From an uncultured Muribaculaceae bacterium (GTDB lineage Bacteria; Bacteroidota; Bacteroidia; Bacteroidales; Muribaculaceae): DNA of 64,000 nucleotides. The stretch is taken from the NCBI GenBank assembly GCA_910576935.1, contig CAJTKG010000006.1:1-64000 (forward strand). The letters are read 5' to 3'. Below are positions 42,875 through 52,697 of the stretch, piece after piece (the first letter of the stretch is position 1; each line of letters starts with the position of its first letter). A model generated the notes under the pieces. It had not been told where the DNA came from and did no database searches. It saw only the letters and a program-made list of their open reading frames with translations. A program made the translations under genes and the position numbers.

Positions 42875-42891
42875 CACACTCCGGTGTGTTT
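42875..42891 (+). terminator. Small hairpin with T-run after the riboswitch (possible attenuator)
   Basis: CACAC (42875-42879), a UCCG tetraloop and GTGTG (42884-42888), then TTT. It is short for a terminator and lies 97 bp before the metK ATG. It may be the expression platform of the riboswitch or only a stable hairpin. The rest of the gene-free gap 42642-42987 shows no other feature. Confidence 0.35.
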
Positions 42892-42987
42892 ATCGGTATC
42901 ACAGGTTTTATCATGCAATCATGGATTTGGCGGCGCGCAGGCCTCTGATTTCCATGATTTTTTTGATATCCAAAAACTTTCAACGCT

Positions 42988-44286
42988 ATGAACTATCTAT
43001 TTACTTCAGAGTCGGTTTCAGAAGGTCATCCCGATAAAGTGGCCGACCAGATTTCAGATGCTATCCTTGATGAGTTTCTCGCTCGCGACCCTTCGTCGAA
43101 AGTGGCTTGCGAGACGCTTGTCACCACCGGTCAGGTTATTGTCGCCGGTGAAGTCAAGAGCGAAGCCTATGTCGATCTGATGTCGACAACGCGCCGTGTG
43201 ATCAAGGAAATCGGTTATAACCGCAGCGAACTGTTTTTCGACGGTGATTCGTGTGGCGTGCTTTCGGCGCTCCACGAGCAGAGCCCCGACATCAACCGCG
43301 GCGTCGAGACCGCCGACGCCGTCGATCAGGGCGCGGGCGACCAGGGCATGATGTTTGGCTATGCCACTGACGAGACTGATCTTTATATACCGCTGTCGCT
43401 GGCTCTAAGCCACGCCATTGTCAAAGAACTTGCCAATATCCGTCGCGAAGGTGTCGACATGACTTATCTGCGGCCCGACTCAAAAAGCCAGGTCACAATC
43501 GAGTATGACGAGCAGGGTCATCCCGTCAGAGTGCACACTATAGTGGTCTCGACCCAGCACGACGACTTTATCAAGCCCGGTAACGGCATGACTCAGGACG
43601 AGGCCGACCGCAAGATGTTGGCTGTCATTGCCCGCGACGTGCGCGAGATATTGTTGCCGCGCGTAAAAGAGGCCGTCCCCCCCAAGATGCGCAGCCTCTT
43701 CGGCGACGATTTTACGCTTTATGTCAATCCGACAGGCAAGTTTGTCATTGGCGGACCTCACGGCGACACCGGTCTTACCGGCCGCAAGATCATAGTTGAC
43801 ACTTACGGCGGTCACGGGGCACACGGCGGAGGCGCCTTCTCGGGCAAAGACCCGTCGAAAGTCGACCGGTCGGCAGCCTATGCCGCACGCCATTTGGCGA
43901 AGAATCTCGTTGCCGCCGGCGTGGCCGAGCGGGTGCTCGTACAGCTTGCTTATGCCATTGGCGTGGCCGAGCCGGTGAGCCTGAACATCAACACATTCGG
44001 TACGGCAAAAGTCGATATGACCGATGCTCGGATCTCGGCAGTTGTCGGCAGTATGCGTGACGACTTCGACATGCGTCCCCACGCCATCGAGCAGCGACTG
44101 AAACTGCGTGCCCCCATCTATCGCGAGACAGCGAGCTACGGCCACGTCGGCCGCACAAACCGCACGGTCACCAAACATTTCGGTCATCCCGGCGAAAAGC
44201 CGTTCAGCCTCGATGTCGAGCTTTTTACGTGGGAAAAATTAGATAAAGTTGAAGCCATTCGCGAGAAATTCAACTTGAAGTTTTGA
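42988..44286 (+). CDS. metK: S-adenosylmethionine synthetase
   Basis: 432 aa. The start [20 protein letters not shown] carries the first signature, followed by the [16 protein letters not shown] segment, the ATP loop [20 protein letters not shown] and [19 protein letters not shown]. It makes SAM from methionine and ATP. It is longer than the E. coli enzyme (384 aa), with inserts common in Bacteroidota. The leader carries a SAM-II-like riboswitch, so the product probably represses its own synthesis. Confidence 0.97.
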   Translation: MNYLFTSESVSEGHPDKVADQISDAILDEFLARDPSSKVACETLVTTGQVIVAGEVKSEAYVDLMSTTRRVIKEIGYNRSELFFDGDSCGVLSALHEQSPDINRGVETADAVDQGAGDQGMMFGYATDETDLYIPLSLALSHAIVKELANIRREGVDMTYLRPDSKSQVTIEYDEQGHPVRVHTIVVSTQHDDFIKPGNGMTQDEADRKMLAVIARDVREILLPRVKEAVPPKMRSLFGDDFTLYVNPTGKFVIGGPHGDTGLTGRKIIVDTYGGHGAHGGGAFSGKDPSKVDRSAAYAARHLAKNLVAAGVAERVLVQLAYAIGVAEPVSLNINTFGTAKVDMTDARISAVVGSMRDDFDMRPHAIEQRLKLRAPIYRETASYGHVGRTNRTVTKHFGHPGEKPFSLDVELFTWEKLDKVEAIREKFNLKF

Positions 44287-44312
44287 TTGATAGCGAAAAA
44301 AATGTATCTTTG
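44282..44312 (+). promoter_or_regulatory. Promoter of the ppiD-like gene
   Basis: TTTG (44282-44285), 19-bp spacer, TATCTTTG (44305-44312). It overlaps the last codons of metK. Start near 44319, leader of about 70 nt. Confidence 0.65.
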
Positions 44313-44389
44313 TGCGCTTAAAAGCGCCCGTTTCGCGCGCTGACAGACCAATCGAAAACAAAAAACAAATAAAAATACAAAAAATCTAA

Positions 44390-46495
44390 ATGGCAACCTT
44401 AGAAAAAATCAGAAGCAAGTCAGTGCTGCTGTTCGTAATCATTATCGTGGCATTGCTTGCATTTATTCTCGGCGACTTCCTCACCTCGGGCCGTACTTAC
44501 TTCGGCTCGGGCATGACTGTCGCTCAGGTAGGTGACAAAAAAGTCGATTACCACGACTATCAGGCCCGCCTCGAGCAGGCCAACGAGCAGATGCGCAATT
44601 CAAACCAGAATGTCGATGGCGACGAGTTGTCGCAGAATGTCATCAACAGCCTGCTCTTCGAAGAACTCCTCAAACAGGAATACCGTGATCTCGGTCTCCG
44701 CGTCTCTGACAAAGAGATTTCAGAGGCTATGACCGGCGTGATGCCCCACCGCAACGCCCAGCAGTTTATCTACACTGTTTCGCGTCAGCTCGGTCTTGAG
44801 AATCCTTCGGGCAAAGAAGTGCTCGACCGCATCAACAATCCGGCCAAATATAACCTTCCCGTAGAGGCGGGCCAGCAGCTCAAGACCCTTTGGGCCGCAA
44901 CCGAGGCAGATGTCGAGAACGCAATGCTTCAGGAGAAATTCTACCGACTCGTAGGCGGTCTTTTCACGGCAAACACACTCGACGCCAAGAGTGTCTATAA
45001 CGACAACGCCACCACACGTCACATCTCGTATGTATCGAAACCCGCCGCTACGGTGCCCGACACCGAGGCCGAGGTCACCGATGCAGACATCAAGGCACAG
45101 TGGGACAAGAACAAAAACAACTATCGCATCGACGAAGAGCTCCGCGAGATCGACTATATATATGTAGTGATCGAACCATCGCAGGATGACATCGTCGCCG
45201 GCCAGCAGGTAGTCGAGAACGCTCTCGCAGCCCTCAATTCGGGCGAAGGCCTTAACGGTGTTGACAGCGACTCGCGCTTTGTCGTCAACCGCGCCACAGC
45301 ACCCCTGTCGAAAATTACCGACGCCCGTGTGAAGAACTTCATCGATACCACGGCCGCCGGTACAGCCAAGGTCATCGTCTCGCAGCGTGACAAATACACT
45401 CTTGCCAAAGTGCTTGGCGTGACCAACGACGTCGACTCTATCAACGTATCGATGATCGCTCTCGCATCGCCCGAGAAAGCCGACACGGTGATGACGGCTC
45501 TTGCCAACGGTGCGAAATGGGCTGACTTTGCCGACACCGACTTCTCTCAGGCTCAGGACAGCATCTGGACATCGCTCGTCAACCTCAACGGTATCGACAC
45601 CAAGATCAAGAACGCGCTGCTCGCCGCCACCGTCGGTCAGCCTTTTGTCATGACAGACAGCATCAACGGCAATATCTACTCTCAGATCTACCGCGTCAAC
45701 GCCCGCCGCTCGCCCGTGCCTGTCTATGACTATGCTGTCATAAACTACACGATCGACCCCTCGAACGCCACTCTCGAGAAACTCTCTAACGATCTGCGCA
45801 CATTCATTTCGGCCAACTCGTCGGCCGACGACTTCACCGCCAATGCTGCCGAAGCCGGCTTCATGGTGCTTCCCGACCTTGTCGGTGCATCGCATCCCCA
45901 TATCGCCAACATCAGTGACAGCCGCGGTGCGGTCAAATGGGTAATGGAAGGCAAGAAAGGTCAGGTGTCACCGGTCATTCAGGATAACAAGCAGTCTTAT
46001 CTGATGGCCATTGCCATCAAAGACATTTATGACGGCGAATATCTTCCCTGGGATTGCTATCAGATCAAAAACCAGTTGCGTGCACGCGCCGTCACAGCCA
46101 AGAAGCTTGATAAACTCATGGCCGACTATCAGGGCAAAGCCGGTGATATCAACGGTTATGCCACAGCCATGGAACTTCCCGTCGCTCAGGCCGATGTCAT
46201 CTTCAGCTCGCCTCGCGTAGCTTCGATCGGCGTGGGTGAAAGCGCACTTCAGGGTCAGATAGCTTCTGCCGCCGAGAAGAGTCTCGTAGGTCCGGTCAAA
46301 GGCAACAATTCGGTCGTTGTCTTCGTTGTCGACTCTGTTTCTGATGAGAGCCGTCCCTACAACTTCGATGAATATGCCGGCACTTTCAACCGCACGATGG
46401 GTATCGGTCTCTTCGATCCTTTCACTCTCCTTGTCGGTAAAGAGAACGTCAAGAACAACTCGCTCAATTTCATCAACAGCGCAGTTGCTGAATAA
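44390..46495 (+). CDS. ppiD: PpiD-like membrane-anchored periplasmic foldase
   Basis: 701 aa. One N-terminal membrane helix (VLLFVIIIVALLAFILGDFL) anchors a SurA_N-like chaperone domain (about residues 45-200: VDYHDYQARLEQANEQMRNS, LLFEELLKQEYRDLGL). Rotamase-like parvulin regions follow (EELREIDYIYVVIEPSQDDI and the segment VMEGKKGQVSPVIQDN near residue 515). It helps outer-membrane and exported proteins fold in the periplasm. It has its own promoter and a strong terminator at 46517-46565. Confidence 0.9.
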   Translation: MATLEKIRSKSVLLFVIIIVALLAFILGDFLTSGRTYFGSGMTVAQVGDKKVDYHDYQARLEQANEQMRNSNQNVDGDELSQNVINSLLFEELLKQEYRDLGLRVSDKEISEAMTGVMPHRNAQQFIYTVSRQLGLENPSGKEVLDRINNPAKYNLPVEAGQQLKTLWAATEADVENAMLQEKFYRLVGGLFTANTLDAKSVYNDNATTRHISYVSKPAATVPDTEAEVTDADIKAQWDKNKNNYRIDEELREIDYIYVVIEPSQDDIVAGQQVVENALAALNSGEGLNGVDSDSRFVVNRATAPLSKITDARVKNFIDTTAAGTAKVIVSQRDKYTLAKVLGVTNDVDSINVSMIALASPEKADTVMTALANGAKWADFADTDFSQAQDSIWTSLVNLNGIDTKIKNALLAATVGQPFVMTDSINGNIYSQIYRVNARRSPVPVYDYAVINYTIDPSNATLEKLSNDLRTFISANSSADDFTANAAEAGFMVLPDLVGASHPHIANISDSRGAVKWVMEGKKGQVSPVIQDNKQSYLMAIAIKDIYDGEYLPWDCYQIKNQLRARAVTAKKLDKLMADYQGKAGDINGYATAMELPVAQADVIFSSPRVASIGVGESALQGQIASAAEKSLVGPVKGNNSVVVFVVDSVSDESRPYNFDEYAGTFNRTMGIGLFDPFTLLVGKENVKNNSLNFINSAVAE

Positions 46496-46516
46496 CAATC
46501 GCATCAGTGTTTGTAT

Positions 46517-46565
46517 CACAGAGGCCGCGTCGTAAACCACGACGCGGCCTCTGTGTGTTTTTGTG
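46517..46565 (+). terminator. Strong terminator after the ppiD-like gene
   Basis: A 17-bp perfect stem (46517-46533 with 46539-46555) with a 5-nt loop, followed by TGTTTTTG. GC-rich inner stem with GAGGCCGCGTCGT. Confidence 0.9.
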
Positions 46566-46655
46566 GATGCTTTGTGGCCCGTATATGTGGACACGAGTGA
46601 TTATGACCTGTTCTGTGCGAAACGGGCCGGTGTGTCTGCTCTCCGGAGGTGGATC

Positions 46656-47681
46656 TTATTCGTCGAGAGGACGGAGGATGAAGAGCGGAGATGATTTAAA
46701 ACGGGGAAGGACCGAGAGGCGCAGGGCGTCGCCCGTGGGGGAGGCATCGTCGGTGATGACGTTGACATTGCGCTCGGCAAGACGGTCTTTGACGGTGGCG
46801 AGAGCTAACTCGGGGCTATTGTTGTCCTGGCTTAGATGGCAGAGATATACTTCGCGGAGTATAGGAGTACGGATTTCGGCGAGATAGCGGGCGGTCACCA
46901 TATTGTCGAGGTGGCCGGTGTCAGAGATGATGCGTGCCTTCAGATATTCGGGGTAGCGGCCGCGACGTAGCATATCGAGGTCGTAGTCACTTTCGATCAT
47001 AAGATAATTGGCACGGCGCATATAATGGTCGGCGCGCTCGGTGATGTGGCCCGTGTCGGTGGTGACGACAAATGTAATACCGTCGGTGCTTATCGAGAAC
47101 CCGACATTGTCACTGCCGTCGTGCGAGGTCTCGAACGGTGTGATGGTCATGCCGGCGACCTCAAAGGGAAATTCTTTATAGATGGCGCGATGATAGTCTT
47201 TTATGCGGCGTGAAATATTGTGGCGCCGCAACAAGCCATTGAGGGTCTTTGGTGTGCAGTATAGCAGTGTGGAGCTGCGCCGGCGCAGCAACGAGTAAGC
47301 ATATTTGACGTGGTCGCTGTGATCATGGGTCAGGATAATGCCTTTGACATTGTCGATGTCGATTCCGTTTCGCAGCAGCTGGTCGGTAACATAGTTGTTG
47401 TCGACGCCGGCGTCAATGAGCACGCCTCCGTCTTTGGTGCCGATGTATGCGCAGTTGCCGCTGCTGCCGCTGCCGAACGATATGAATTTGATATGCCTGC
47501 CGGGAGTGACGGCCGTAGTGTCGACGCTCAGGCTTTTAGCGGTCTCTTTGGCTTCGTTTATCCGGCGGTGGCGTGTTATGATGTCTGCGGCGATGTCGCT
47601 GCGGTTTATGTCGATCTCTATGTCATCGAAGAGCGACGTCAGTTCTTCGAGCTGACGGCTTATGCGGCGGGGCTGTTTCAT
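46656..47681 (-). CDS. MBL-fold metallohydrolase (YycJ/WalJ type)
   Basis: 341 aa. An N-terminal extension (residues 1-62, charged and helical) precedes a metallo-beta-lactamase fold with SFGSGSSGNCAYI, LIDAG, the zinc motif THDHSDH and further metal ligands in TSHDGSDNVGFSI, TTDTGH and a final HLSQDNNSPELA. WalJ/YycJ relatives are exonuclease-like hydrolases linked to DNA repair and the WalKR cell-wall system; the substrate here is not shown. The start codon overlaps the stop of the upstream methyltransferase gene by 4 bp. Confidence 0.88.
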   Translation of the reverse strand: MKQPRRISRQLEELTSLFDDIEIDINRSDIAADIITRHRRINEAKETAKSLSVDTTAVTPGRHIKFISFGSGSSGNCAYIGTKDGGVLIDAGVDNNYVTDQLLRNGIDIDNVKGIILTHDHSDHVKYAYSLLRRRSSTLLYCTPKTLNGLLRRHNISRRIKDYHRAIYKEFPFEVAGMTITPFETSHDGSDNVGFSISTDGITFVVTTDTGHITERADHYMRRANYLMIESDYDLDMLRRGRYPEYLKARIISDTGHLDNMVTARYLAEIRTPILREVYLCHLSQDNNSPELALATVKDRLAERNVNVITDDASPTGDALRLSVLPRFKSSPLFILRPLDE

Positions 47682-48394
47682 GTCTGACTGTAGAGGAGGA
47701 AGATTGTAGGTATTTTGTCGTAGTTATACGGCGTTTTCTTCCACTGCGACAGCGGTCTGGTTATTATAGACTGGCGCGAGCAGGTGATGTCTGAGGCGAC
47801 ACACAGTCTGATGTCGCCCGGTAGCCTTTCGGCAAGATCGGCGATGAGGCGGTTGTTGCGGTAAGGCGTTTCGATGAATATCTGTGTCTGGTGTTCGGCA
47901 GTGATGCGCCGTATCATCTCCTTGAGTTTGGCGCCGCGGGCTTTGGCATCGACGGGAAGATAGCCGTTGAAGGCGAAATTTTGTCCGTTGAAGCCTGATC
48001 CCATGAGTGACAGCAGTATGCTCGATGGTCCGACGAGTGGCACTACTTCATATCCCCGGGCCTGGGCGACTGCGACAAGATCGGCCCCGGGATCGGCTAC
48101 GGCGGGGCATCCGGCTTCGCTGATGACGCCGATGCTGTGTCCGCGGGCCATAGGGTCGAGCATGGCAGCGACGTCGGCCAGGTCGGTGTGTTCGTTTAGC
48201 TCTACCATCGAGAGGCTGTCGATGTCTATGTTGCGGTCGCACGACTTTAGAAAACGTCGGGCCGATCGCAGATTCTCGACTACGAAGTATTTGACTTCGC
48301 GGATTATTGCGGTATTGACAGGCGGTAACACCTTGTCGACAGGCGAATCGCCCATCGGTACAGGGAAAAGATATAGTCGTGCTTTGTCGCTCAT
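47678..48394 (-). CDS. RsmI-like SAM-dependent methyltransferase (tetrapyrrole methylase fold)
   Basis: 238 aa. LYLFPVPMGDSP replaces the usual start LYLVATPIGN of RsmI, followed by ELNEHTD, the GVISEAGCPAVADPGADLV glycine loop, PLVGPSSILLSLMGSGFNGQ and the FIETPYRNNRL block. RsmI methylates the 2'-OH of C1402 in 16S rRNA. In Bacteroidota this shorter paralogue is common alongside a true RsmI, and its target is unsettled. It is translationally coupled to the MBL hydrolase. Confidence 0.88.
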   Translation of the reverse strand: MSDKARLYLFPVPMGDSPVDKVLPPVNTAIIREVKYFVVENLRSARRFLKSCDRNIDIDSLSMVELNEHTDLADVAAMLDPMARGHSIGVISEAGCPAVADPGADLVAVAQARGYEVVPLVGPSSILLSLMGSGFNGQNFAFNGYLPVDAKARGAKLKEMIRRITAEHQTQIFIETPYRNNRLIADLAERLPGDIRLCVASDITCSRQSIITRPLSQWKKTPYNYDKIPTIFLLYSQT

Positions 48395-48911
48395 TATCGG
48401 TTTTTATTATACAAAAATACATAATCCCGATGAATTGGCGCTGTTAAAAATGTTGATAAATAGAGCAAATTGCGTAAATTTGCTGTGCAGACCGTGTTCA
48501 GACATGTCTGATGGCTGTCTGCAGATACATATTTAAGCGTAACATTAGCTTAATCCTTTCCCTGCGAAATCGCCAAATTTCATACGGGATCGCCGTCGGC
48601 GTCCCCGGACACTTGAAGAGGAATAAGCAGCCATGAAACGCGCTCGTGCTTGTCGCATATCAACGACAAAACCTGCCGTTATGCCTTGATAATATTTATC
48701 AGGCATCGCGACGGATTTGGCGTATAGATATAACGGTAGGGCGTGGGGTGAATAGGCTGTTGACTTTCAAGTAGGGCGTTTGGCGATGCCCGCAGGGGGA
48801 GCGATAGCTGGCTCCCTGCGCTTTTTTCGTTCACCGGGCATCGCCGCATCTCACCAAGCCGGGAGCCGACAGACCGACGTTGCCTCAAGAATTCAGCCAA
48901 TCATCCTGAAG
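48395..48911. other. Gene-free stretch with a nested palindrome
   Basis: 517 bp between the methyltransferase gene and the small HTH gene. I see no conserved ORF or tRNA. The one clear feature is the nested inverted repeat at 48782-48845, described separately. The stretch is more AT-rich near 48420-48560. Confidence 0.5.
48782..48845 (+). repeat. Nested inverted repeats with an internal terminator-like hairpin
   Basis: Outer arms GGCGATGCCC (48782-48791) and GGGCATCGCC (48836-48845) are perfect. Inside, CGCAGGG and AGC pair with GCT and CCCTGCG (about 48791-48820, with a GG bulge), followed by CTTTTTTCG. The inner part reads as an intrinsic terminator; the outer arms could make a competing fold. 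It lies 67 bp upstream of the HTH gene. Confidence 0.5.
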
Positions 48912-49145
48912 ATGCCAATGTTGCCAATCGGACAACTCATCAAGGAAGAACTCGCCTCGCAGGAGCGCACCGTGTCGTGGTTTGCCCGCAAACTACACCT
49001 CGACCGCTCGAATGTCTACAGGTTGTTTCAGAAAAACTCTGTAGACACTGATCTGCTGGGCAGAATCTCCCTTATTCTTGACCGTGACTTTTTTGAAGAG
49101 CTGTCTTCAAGCTTTCGCGAACGGCGGGGCAATGCCCGCCGGTGA
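48912..49145 (+). CDS. Small helix-turn-helix DNA-binding protein
   Basis: 77 aa from the ATG at 48912 (MPMLPIGQLIKEELASQERT); the open frame upstream lacks protein character. VSWFARKLHLDRSNVYRLFQKNSVDTDLL forms an XRE-like HTH (residues 20-48), with a short C-terminal helix SLILDRDFFEELSSSF. It is too small to hold a ligand domain, so it is probably a simple regulator. The DUF2461, LRR and collagen-like genes nearby show no clear operator. Similar single-domain HTH proteins are common in Bacteroides and poorly studied. Confidence 0.65.
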   Translation: MPMLPIGQLIKEELASQERTVSWFARKLHLDRSNVYRLFQKNSVDTDLLGRISLILDRDFFEELSSSFRERRGNARR

Positions 49146-49542
49146 TACGGTCAGACGGGCCGATGCGCTGTGAAACGTGCGCGGGCCTGCCGGTTTTTCA
49201 GAACGGCCGAGTCGCAAATTCCACAACATATATATAGCTGTTTTGACGCGTTTGTGCAGCATGATTTGCTGTGGTGACGAAGCTATTATGCAACGGATTT
49301 CAGAGAACAGTGTCCGTGGTTGCAACTATATTTGCACCAAGTCAATAGACGTGGTGAACCATCGGAAAAATGCGATGTGCGCATATCACCTCAGAGGTGT
49401 GTCAATGTCGCTACACGCATTTCGGATACACTTCATTGAATTGGCGTAATTTTGTCAAAAATATCCTGACAAGGTGGCTTTAACGGCCTTTCAGAGCAAT
49501 CACAATGGAAATCCACATTAATTATTTTTATTCACATTAATT
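49146..49542. other. Gene-free stretch upstream of the collagen-like gene
   Basis: 397 bp. It holds a -7 box TAATTTTG at 49447-49454 for the next gene (a good -33 is not seen) and a 12-bp direct repeat CACATTAATTAT at 49514-49525 and 49533-49544, the second copy ending in the start codon. Nothing else was found. Confidence 0.45.
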
Positions 49543-52524
49543 ATGAACAAACATTTTTTGAACTTCACACTCGCAGCGCTTGTGTGTTCAGCAATGTCGG
49601 CTTCATTTACTTCTTGCAAGGATTATGACGACGATATTGACAACCTGCAGGGCCAGATTGACAACATAAATGTCAGCCTTGCCAAATTGCAGGATCTGAT
49701 CGACTCAGGAATGGTAATCAAGAGCGTCACTTCGACTGCCGACGGTATCACATTCACTATGAGCGACAATAAATCATATACGGTTACAAACGGTAAGGAT
49801 GGCGCCAACGGTACGTCCTGGACAATCGGTGATGACGGCTACTGGTATAAAGACGGTGTCAAGACCGGATACAAAGCTATCGGTCAGGACGGTGCCGTAG
49901 GCCCGCAGGGTCCCAAGGGCGACAAGGGTGATACCGGGGCACAAGGTCCTGCCGGAGATCGCGGTCCTCAAGGTCCTGAAGGTCCTCAGGGACCCTCAGG
50001 CGAGTCGGGAGAATATTATGTTCCCAATCCCGAAACCGGTAATTTTGACATCTATAAAGATGGTAAGAAAGTAAAAGACTCGGGCATCAGCTGGCGGCCG
50101 ACCACAGCCGAGGGCATCACGGCTATCTACAGCGGTAACGAGCTGACAATCGACGGTGTCAAGGGCGCAGACGGCAAACCGACATCTGTCAAGATCTCGC
50201 TCGGCACACCCATGGGCACTCTCGCTTTCATTCCGTCGGTTCTCTCGAACGTTGGCGGATATCCTACCACAGACAAGCCCTTCTATCACATCAACGCCTA
50301 CTACAGCGAAAGCAAATATAATACAGCTACAAAAGCATTTGCTCCGCAGACCGGCTGGAACAAGTCTAACGTCGTAGACCTTTTCTACCGTGTCAGCCCG
50401 CAAAATGCATTTGTATCCGAGACATCGTTTGCAAAATTCATCAACCGCGATATAGCTACCTCCCGCAAGGCCGCCGGCGACCTCGAGGACCTGATGAATG
50501 TCACCAAGTTTGATGTCGAGAAAGCAAACACCGAGGGTGTGCTTGCCGTTTCTGCAACATACAACAAACTCGCTGCCGCCACAGGCTCTAAGAAAGACAT
50601 CGCCGCCCTCCAGCTCTGGAACGGCCAGGTGCCCTTTGTCACAGACTATGTAGCTCCGTCGTCGAGCCCCGTTGTCGGTGTCATCGCCAATCCCAAAAAC
50701 AACCACAAGGCATATTATGCCCGCGAATATGCCATCGTCAACGACAAGGCTGAGACAAGCCAGTTTATCCAGGATGTTGTCGGTGTCACACTCGCCAAGG
50801 AACCCAATCTCAACATGGTCTATACCGGTGAGCTGAACCTTGCCGAGTATGTCGAGCTTTATGAGGAGACTTTGAAGTCGACACTCACTGCTCTCGGCTT
50901 TGATGGCATTTCTTATAAATTCTCACTGCCCGCAGAGTACATTGCAGATGACGCCCAGAAGACTAATCAGCAGTGGTTTGTCACCCTCAGTGACGAAGGT
51001 GTGCTCACTGCCAATGAGGAAAACCTCAAGCCGGCCAATCCCAACAGCACAGACACTCGTGAGAAATATCTCGCACCCGCAATCGGCCGTACTCCTGTCG
51101 TGAGAGTCGACGCTTTCATGACATCAAACGACGGCAAGTCTGATCTGATGGTCGCTTCGTCTTATATCAAGGTCAACATCACAAGAAACGCTCCCGTCAA
51201 CCCCGACAAGCAGCCCAATATCGAAGAGACATACGAGAACAATAACGCTTATGAATATCACAACCTTGCAGCAGTATATTCATTTGCAGCCGGCATGGAC
51301 TACCAGCAGGTCAACAAGGTTCTCTACGGCCGCACAGGTCTTGACAGTGAACATTTCTGGAACCACTATGCAGGCACAAACGACGAGTATAAAGTGACTG
51401 TCAGCGTATGGAATGAAAACGCAAGACCCAAGAAAGAAGATGTGCTTGTCGAGGCTACCGCAACAGCCGGTACGAAATATACCACAAACGCAGCCAAGGG
51501 CATCCAGCTTGAGGTTCTTCTGGGCAACGCTCCGACACAGACATCTTCGATCAACTGCAATATCAACAACGATATTCTCACCAACAATACCTATGGCAAC
51601 TATCCCGGCAAGGAAGGTGCAAGATATACGGTTACCATCGAGATTCCTTCTGACAATCCCTACTCGCTGGGCAATATCGTCATCAAGCAGGTATTCTATG
51701 TCAAAGAGACATGCACTGTCTATGGCTTTAATCCCAACTATCAGATCGGTGAGACCAACAGCGTCAGCGTCATCGGCAAACCGACCGCAAGTGGCTGGAA
51801 ACTCGAATCTAACATCGCCGAAGTCTTCAAGATGGTCAACGGTAAGAACATCTACCAGTACTACAACCAGGCTCCTGTCACCAACGTTACCGGTATTCAG
51901 TTCCTCATCAACGCAGGCCAGACCGGCGTAGCTCTCAGCGACCAGGTCATCGACGGTGTTACAACTCAGAACATCGCTCTGACACAGGCTCTCGCCGAGG
52001 CTCAGAAGACTGTCAAGATGCACTACGATGTTGACCTTGTCAACGGTGAGAAGTGCACTCAGGACTTCAACGTCATCTTCATCAACCCGTTCAAGGGCGG
52101 TAAACTCAACGAGGTTACTATCGACGGTGTCAAGATCGGCGGTGACTCGGCCAATGCAGCCAAGAGCGTCAATGTAATCGACATCGACAACGAGACAATC
52201 TACAACTGGATTGCAGCCAACAGCGCACTCGGTCTCTCAAGCACCGCTGTCAGCAAGTTTAAACTCGATCCCGCTCAGGTATCCGTATCGTATGCATTCG
52301 TCAAGGACGCAACATATAATACATTTGCCGGCAACCTCGCACAGGGTTCGACGTTTGATGTTGACAATGTCGTCGGCAGTGCAACCAAGGGTACTATAAC
52401 CTTCAAGAACCTCGGCACACGTCTCGACAAGACTTACCATCTGACACTGAAAGCAACCGTTACCTTCGAAAATATCTCGATCGTGACACTTGACATACCT
52501 GTAACTGTCAAAGGCGCTAACTGA
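49543..52524 (+). CDS. Collagen-like surface lipoprotein
   Basis: 993 aa. Lipoprotein signal with ASFTSC (C26). A short coiled coil (DDIDNLQGQIDNINVSLAKL) is followed by a DUF4988-like beta segment (SDNKSYTVTNGKDGANGTSW). The collagen-like run from about residue 113 to 147 has ten or more Gly-X-Y triplets, many GPQ, GPK and GDK. The remaining ~840 residues are beta rich without a family I recognise, with repeated TVKINI and VEATATAGTKY-like strands. Coiled coil plus collagen suggests a trimer standing off the cell surface, in the manner of adhesins or of the PL29-associated N-terminal region. Function is inference. A terminator follows at 52584-52626. Confidence 0.8.
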   Translation: MNKHFLNFTLAALVCSAMSASFTSCKDYDDDIDNLQGQIDNINVSLAKLQDLIDSGMVIKSVTSTADGITFTMSDNKSYTVTNGKDGANGTSWTIGDDGYWYKDGVKTGYKAIGQDGAVGPQGPKGDKGDTGAQGPAGDRGPQGPEGPQGPSGESGEYYVPNPETGNFDIYKDGKKVKDSGISWRPTTAEGITAIYSGNELTIDGVKGADGKPTSVKISLGTPMGTLAFIPSVLSNVGGYPTTDKPFYHINAYYSESKYNTATKAFAPQTGWNKSNVVDLFYRVSPQNAFVSETSFAKFINRDIATSRKAAGDLEDLMNVTKFDVEKANTEGVLAVSATYNKLAAATGSKKDIAALQLWNGQVPFVTDYVAPSSSPVVGVIANPKNNHKAYYAREYAIVNDKAETSQFIQDVVGVTLAKEPNLNMVYTGELNLAEYVELYEETLKSTLTALGFDGISYKFSLPAEYIADDAQKTNQQWFVTLSDEGVLTANEENLKPANPNSTDTREKYLAPAIGRTPVVRVDAFMTSNDGKSDLMVASSYIKVNITRNAPVNPDKQPNIEETYENNNAYEYHNLAAVYSFAAGMDYQQVNKVLYGRTGLDSEHFWNHYAGTNDEYKVTVSVWNENARPKKEDVLVEATATAGTKYTTNAAKGIQLEVLLGNAPTQTSSINCNINNDILTNNTYGNYPGKEGARYTVTIEIPSDNPYSLGNIVIKQVFYVKETCTVYGFNPNYQIGETNSVSVIGKPTASGWKLESNIAEVFKMVNGKNIYQYYNQAPVTNVTGIQFLINAGQTGVALSDQVIDGVTTQNIALTQALAEAQKTVKMHYDVDLVNGEKCTQDFNVIFINPFKGGKLNEVTIDGVKIGGDSANAAKSVNVIDIDNETIYNWIAANSALGLSSTAVSKFKLDPAQVSVSYAFVKDATYNTFAGNLAQGSTFDVDNVVGSATKGTITFKNLGTRLDKTYHLTLKATVTFENISIVTLDIPVTVKGAN

Positions 52525-52583
52525 TATTCAGGACTATTTATAAGGTAAATTATTATATTAGCAGACAAAGCAGCCTAAATCCC

Positions 52584-52626
52584 GCAGGAGGCAGTCACCC
52601 GTGAGGGTGGTTGCCTCCTGCCTTTA
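52584..52626 (+). terminator. Terminator of the collagen-like gene
   Basis: GCAGGAGGCA and CACCC (52584-52600) pair with GGGTG and TGCCTCCTGC (52605-52621), followed by CTTTATAT. A long GC-rich stem 59 bp past the stop codon. Confidence 0.85.
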
Positions 52627-52697
52627 TATCGCACAAACATTGGCAAGGGAGTATGAAGTCTCGACTGAAGCCGTCGACCTTTGTCGGCTACATAAAA

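Noticed and set aside
44720..45901. Open frame of 393 codons on the minus strand inside the ppiD-like gene
   Set aside because: Shadow frame; low-complexity Val/Asp/Arg content typical of the reverse complement of GC-rich coding DNA.
49514..49544. Direct repeat CACATTAATTAT before the collagen-like gene as an operator pair
   Set aside because: AT-rich and short; it may be a chance duplication at the start codon, and no regulator fits.
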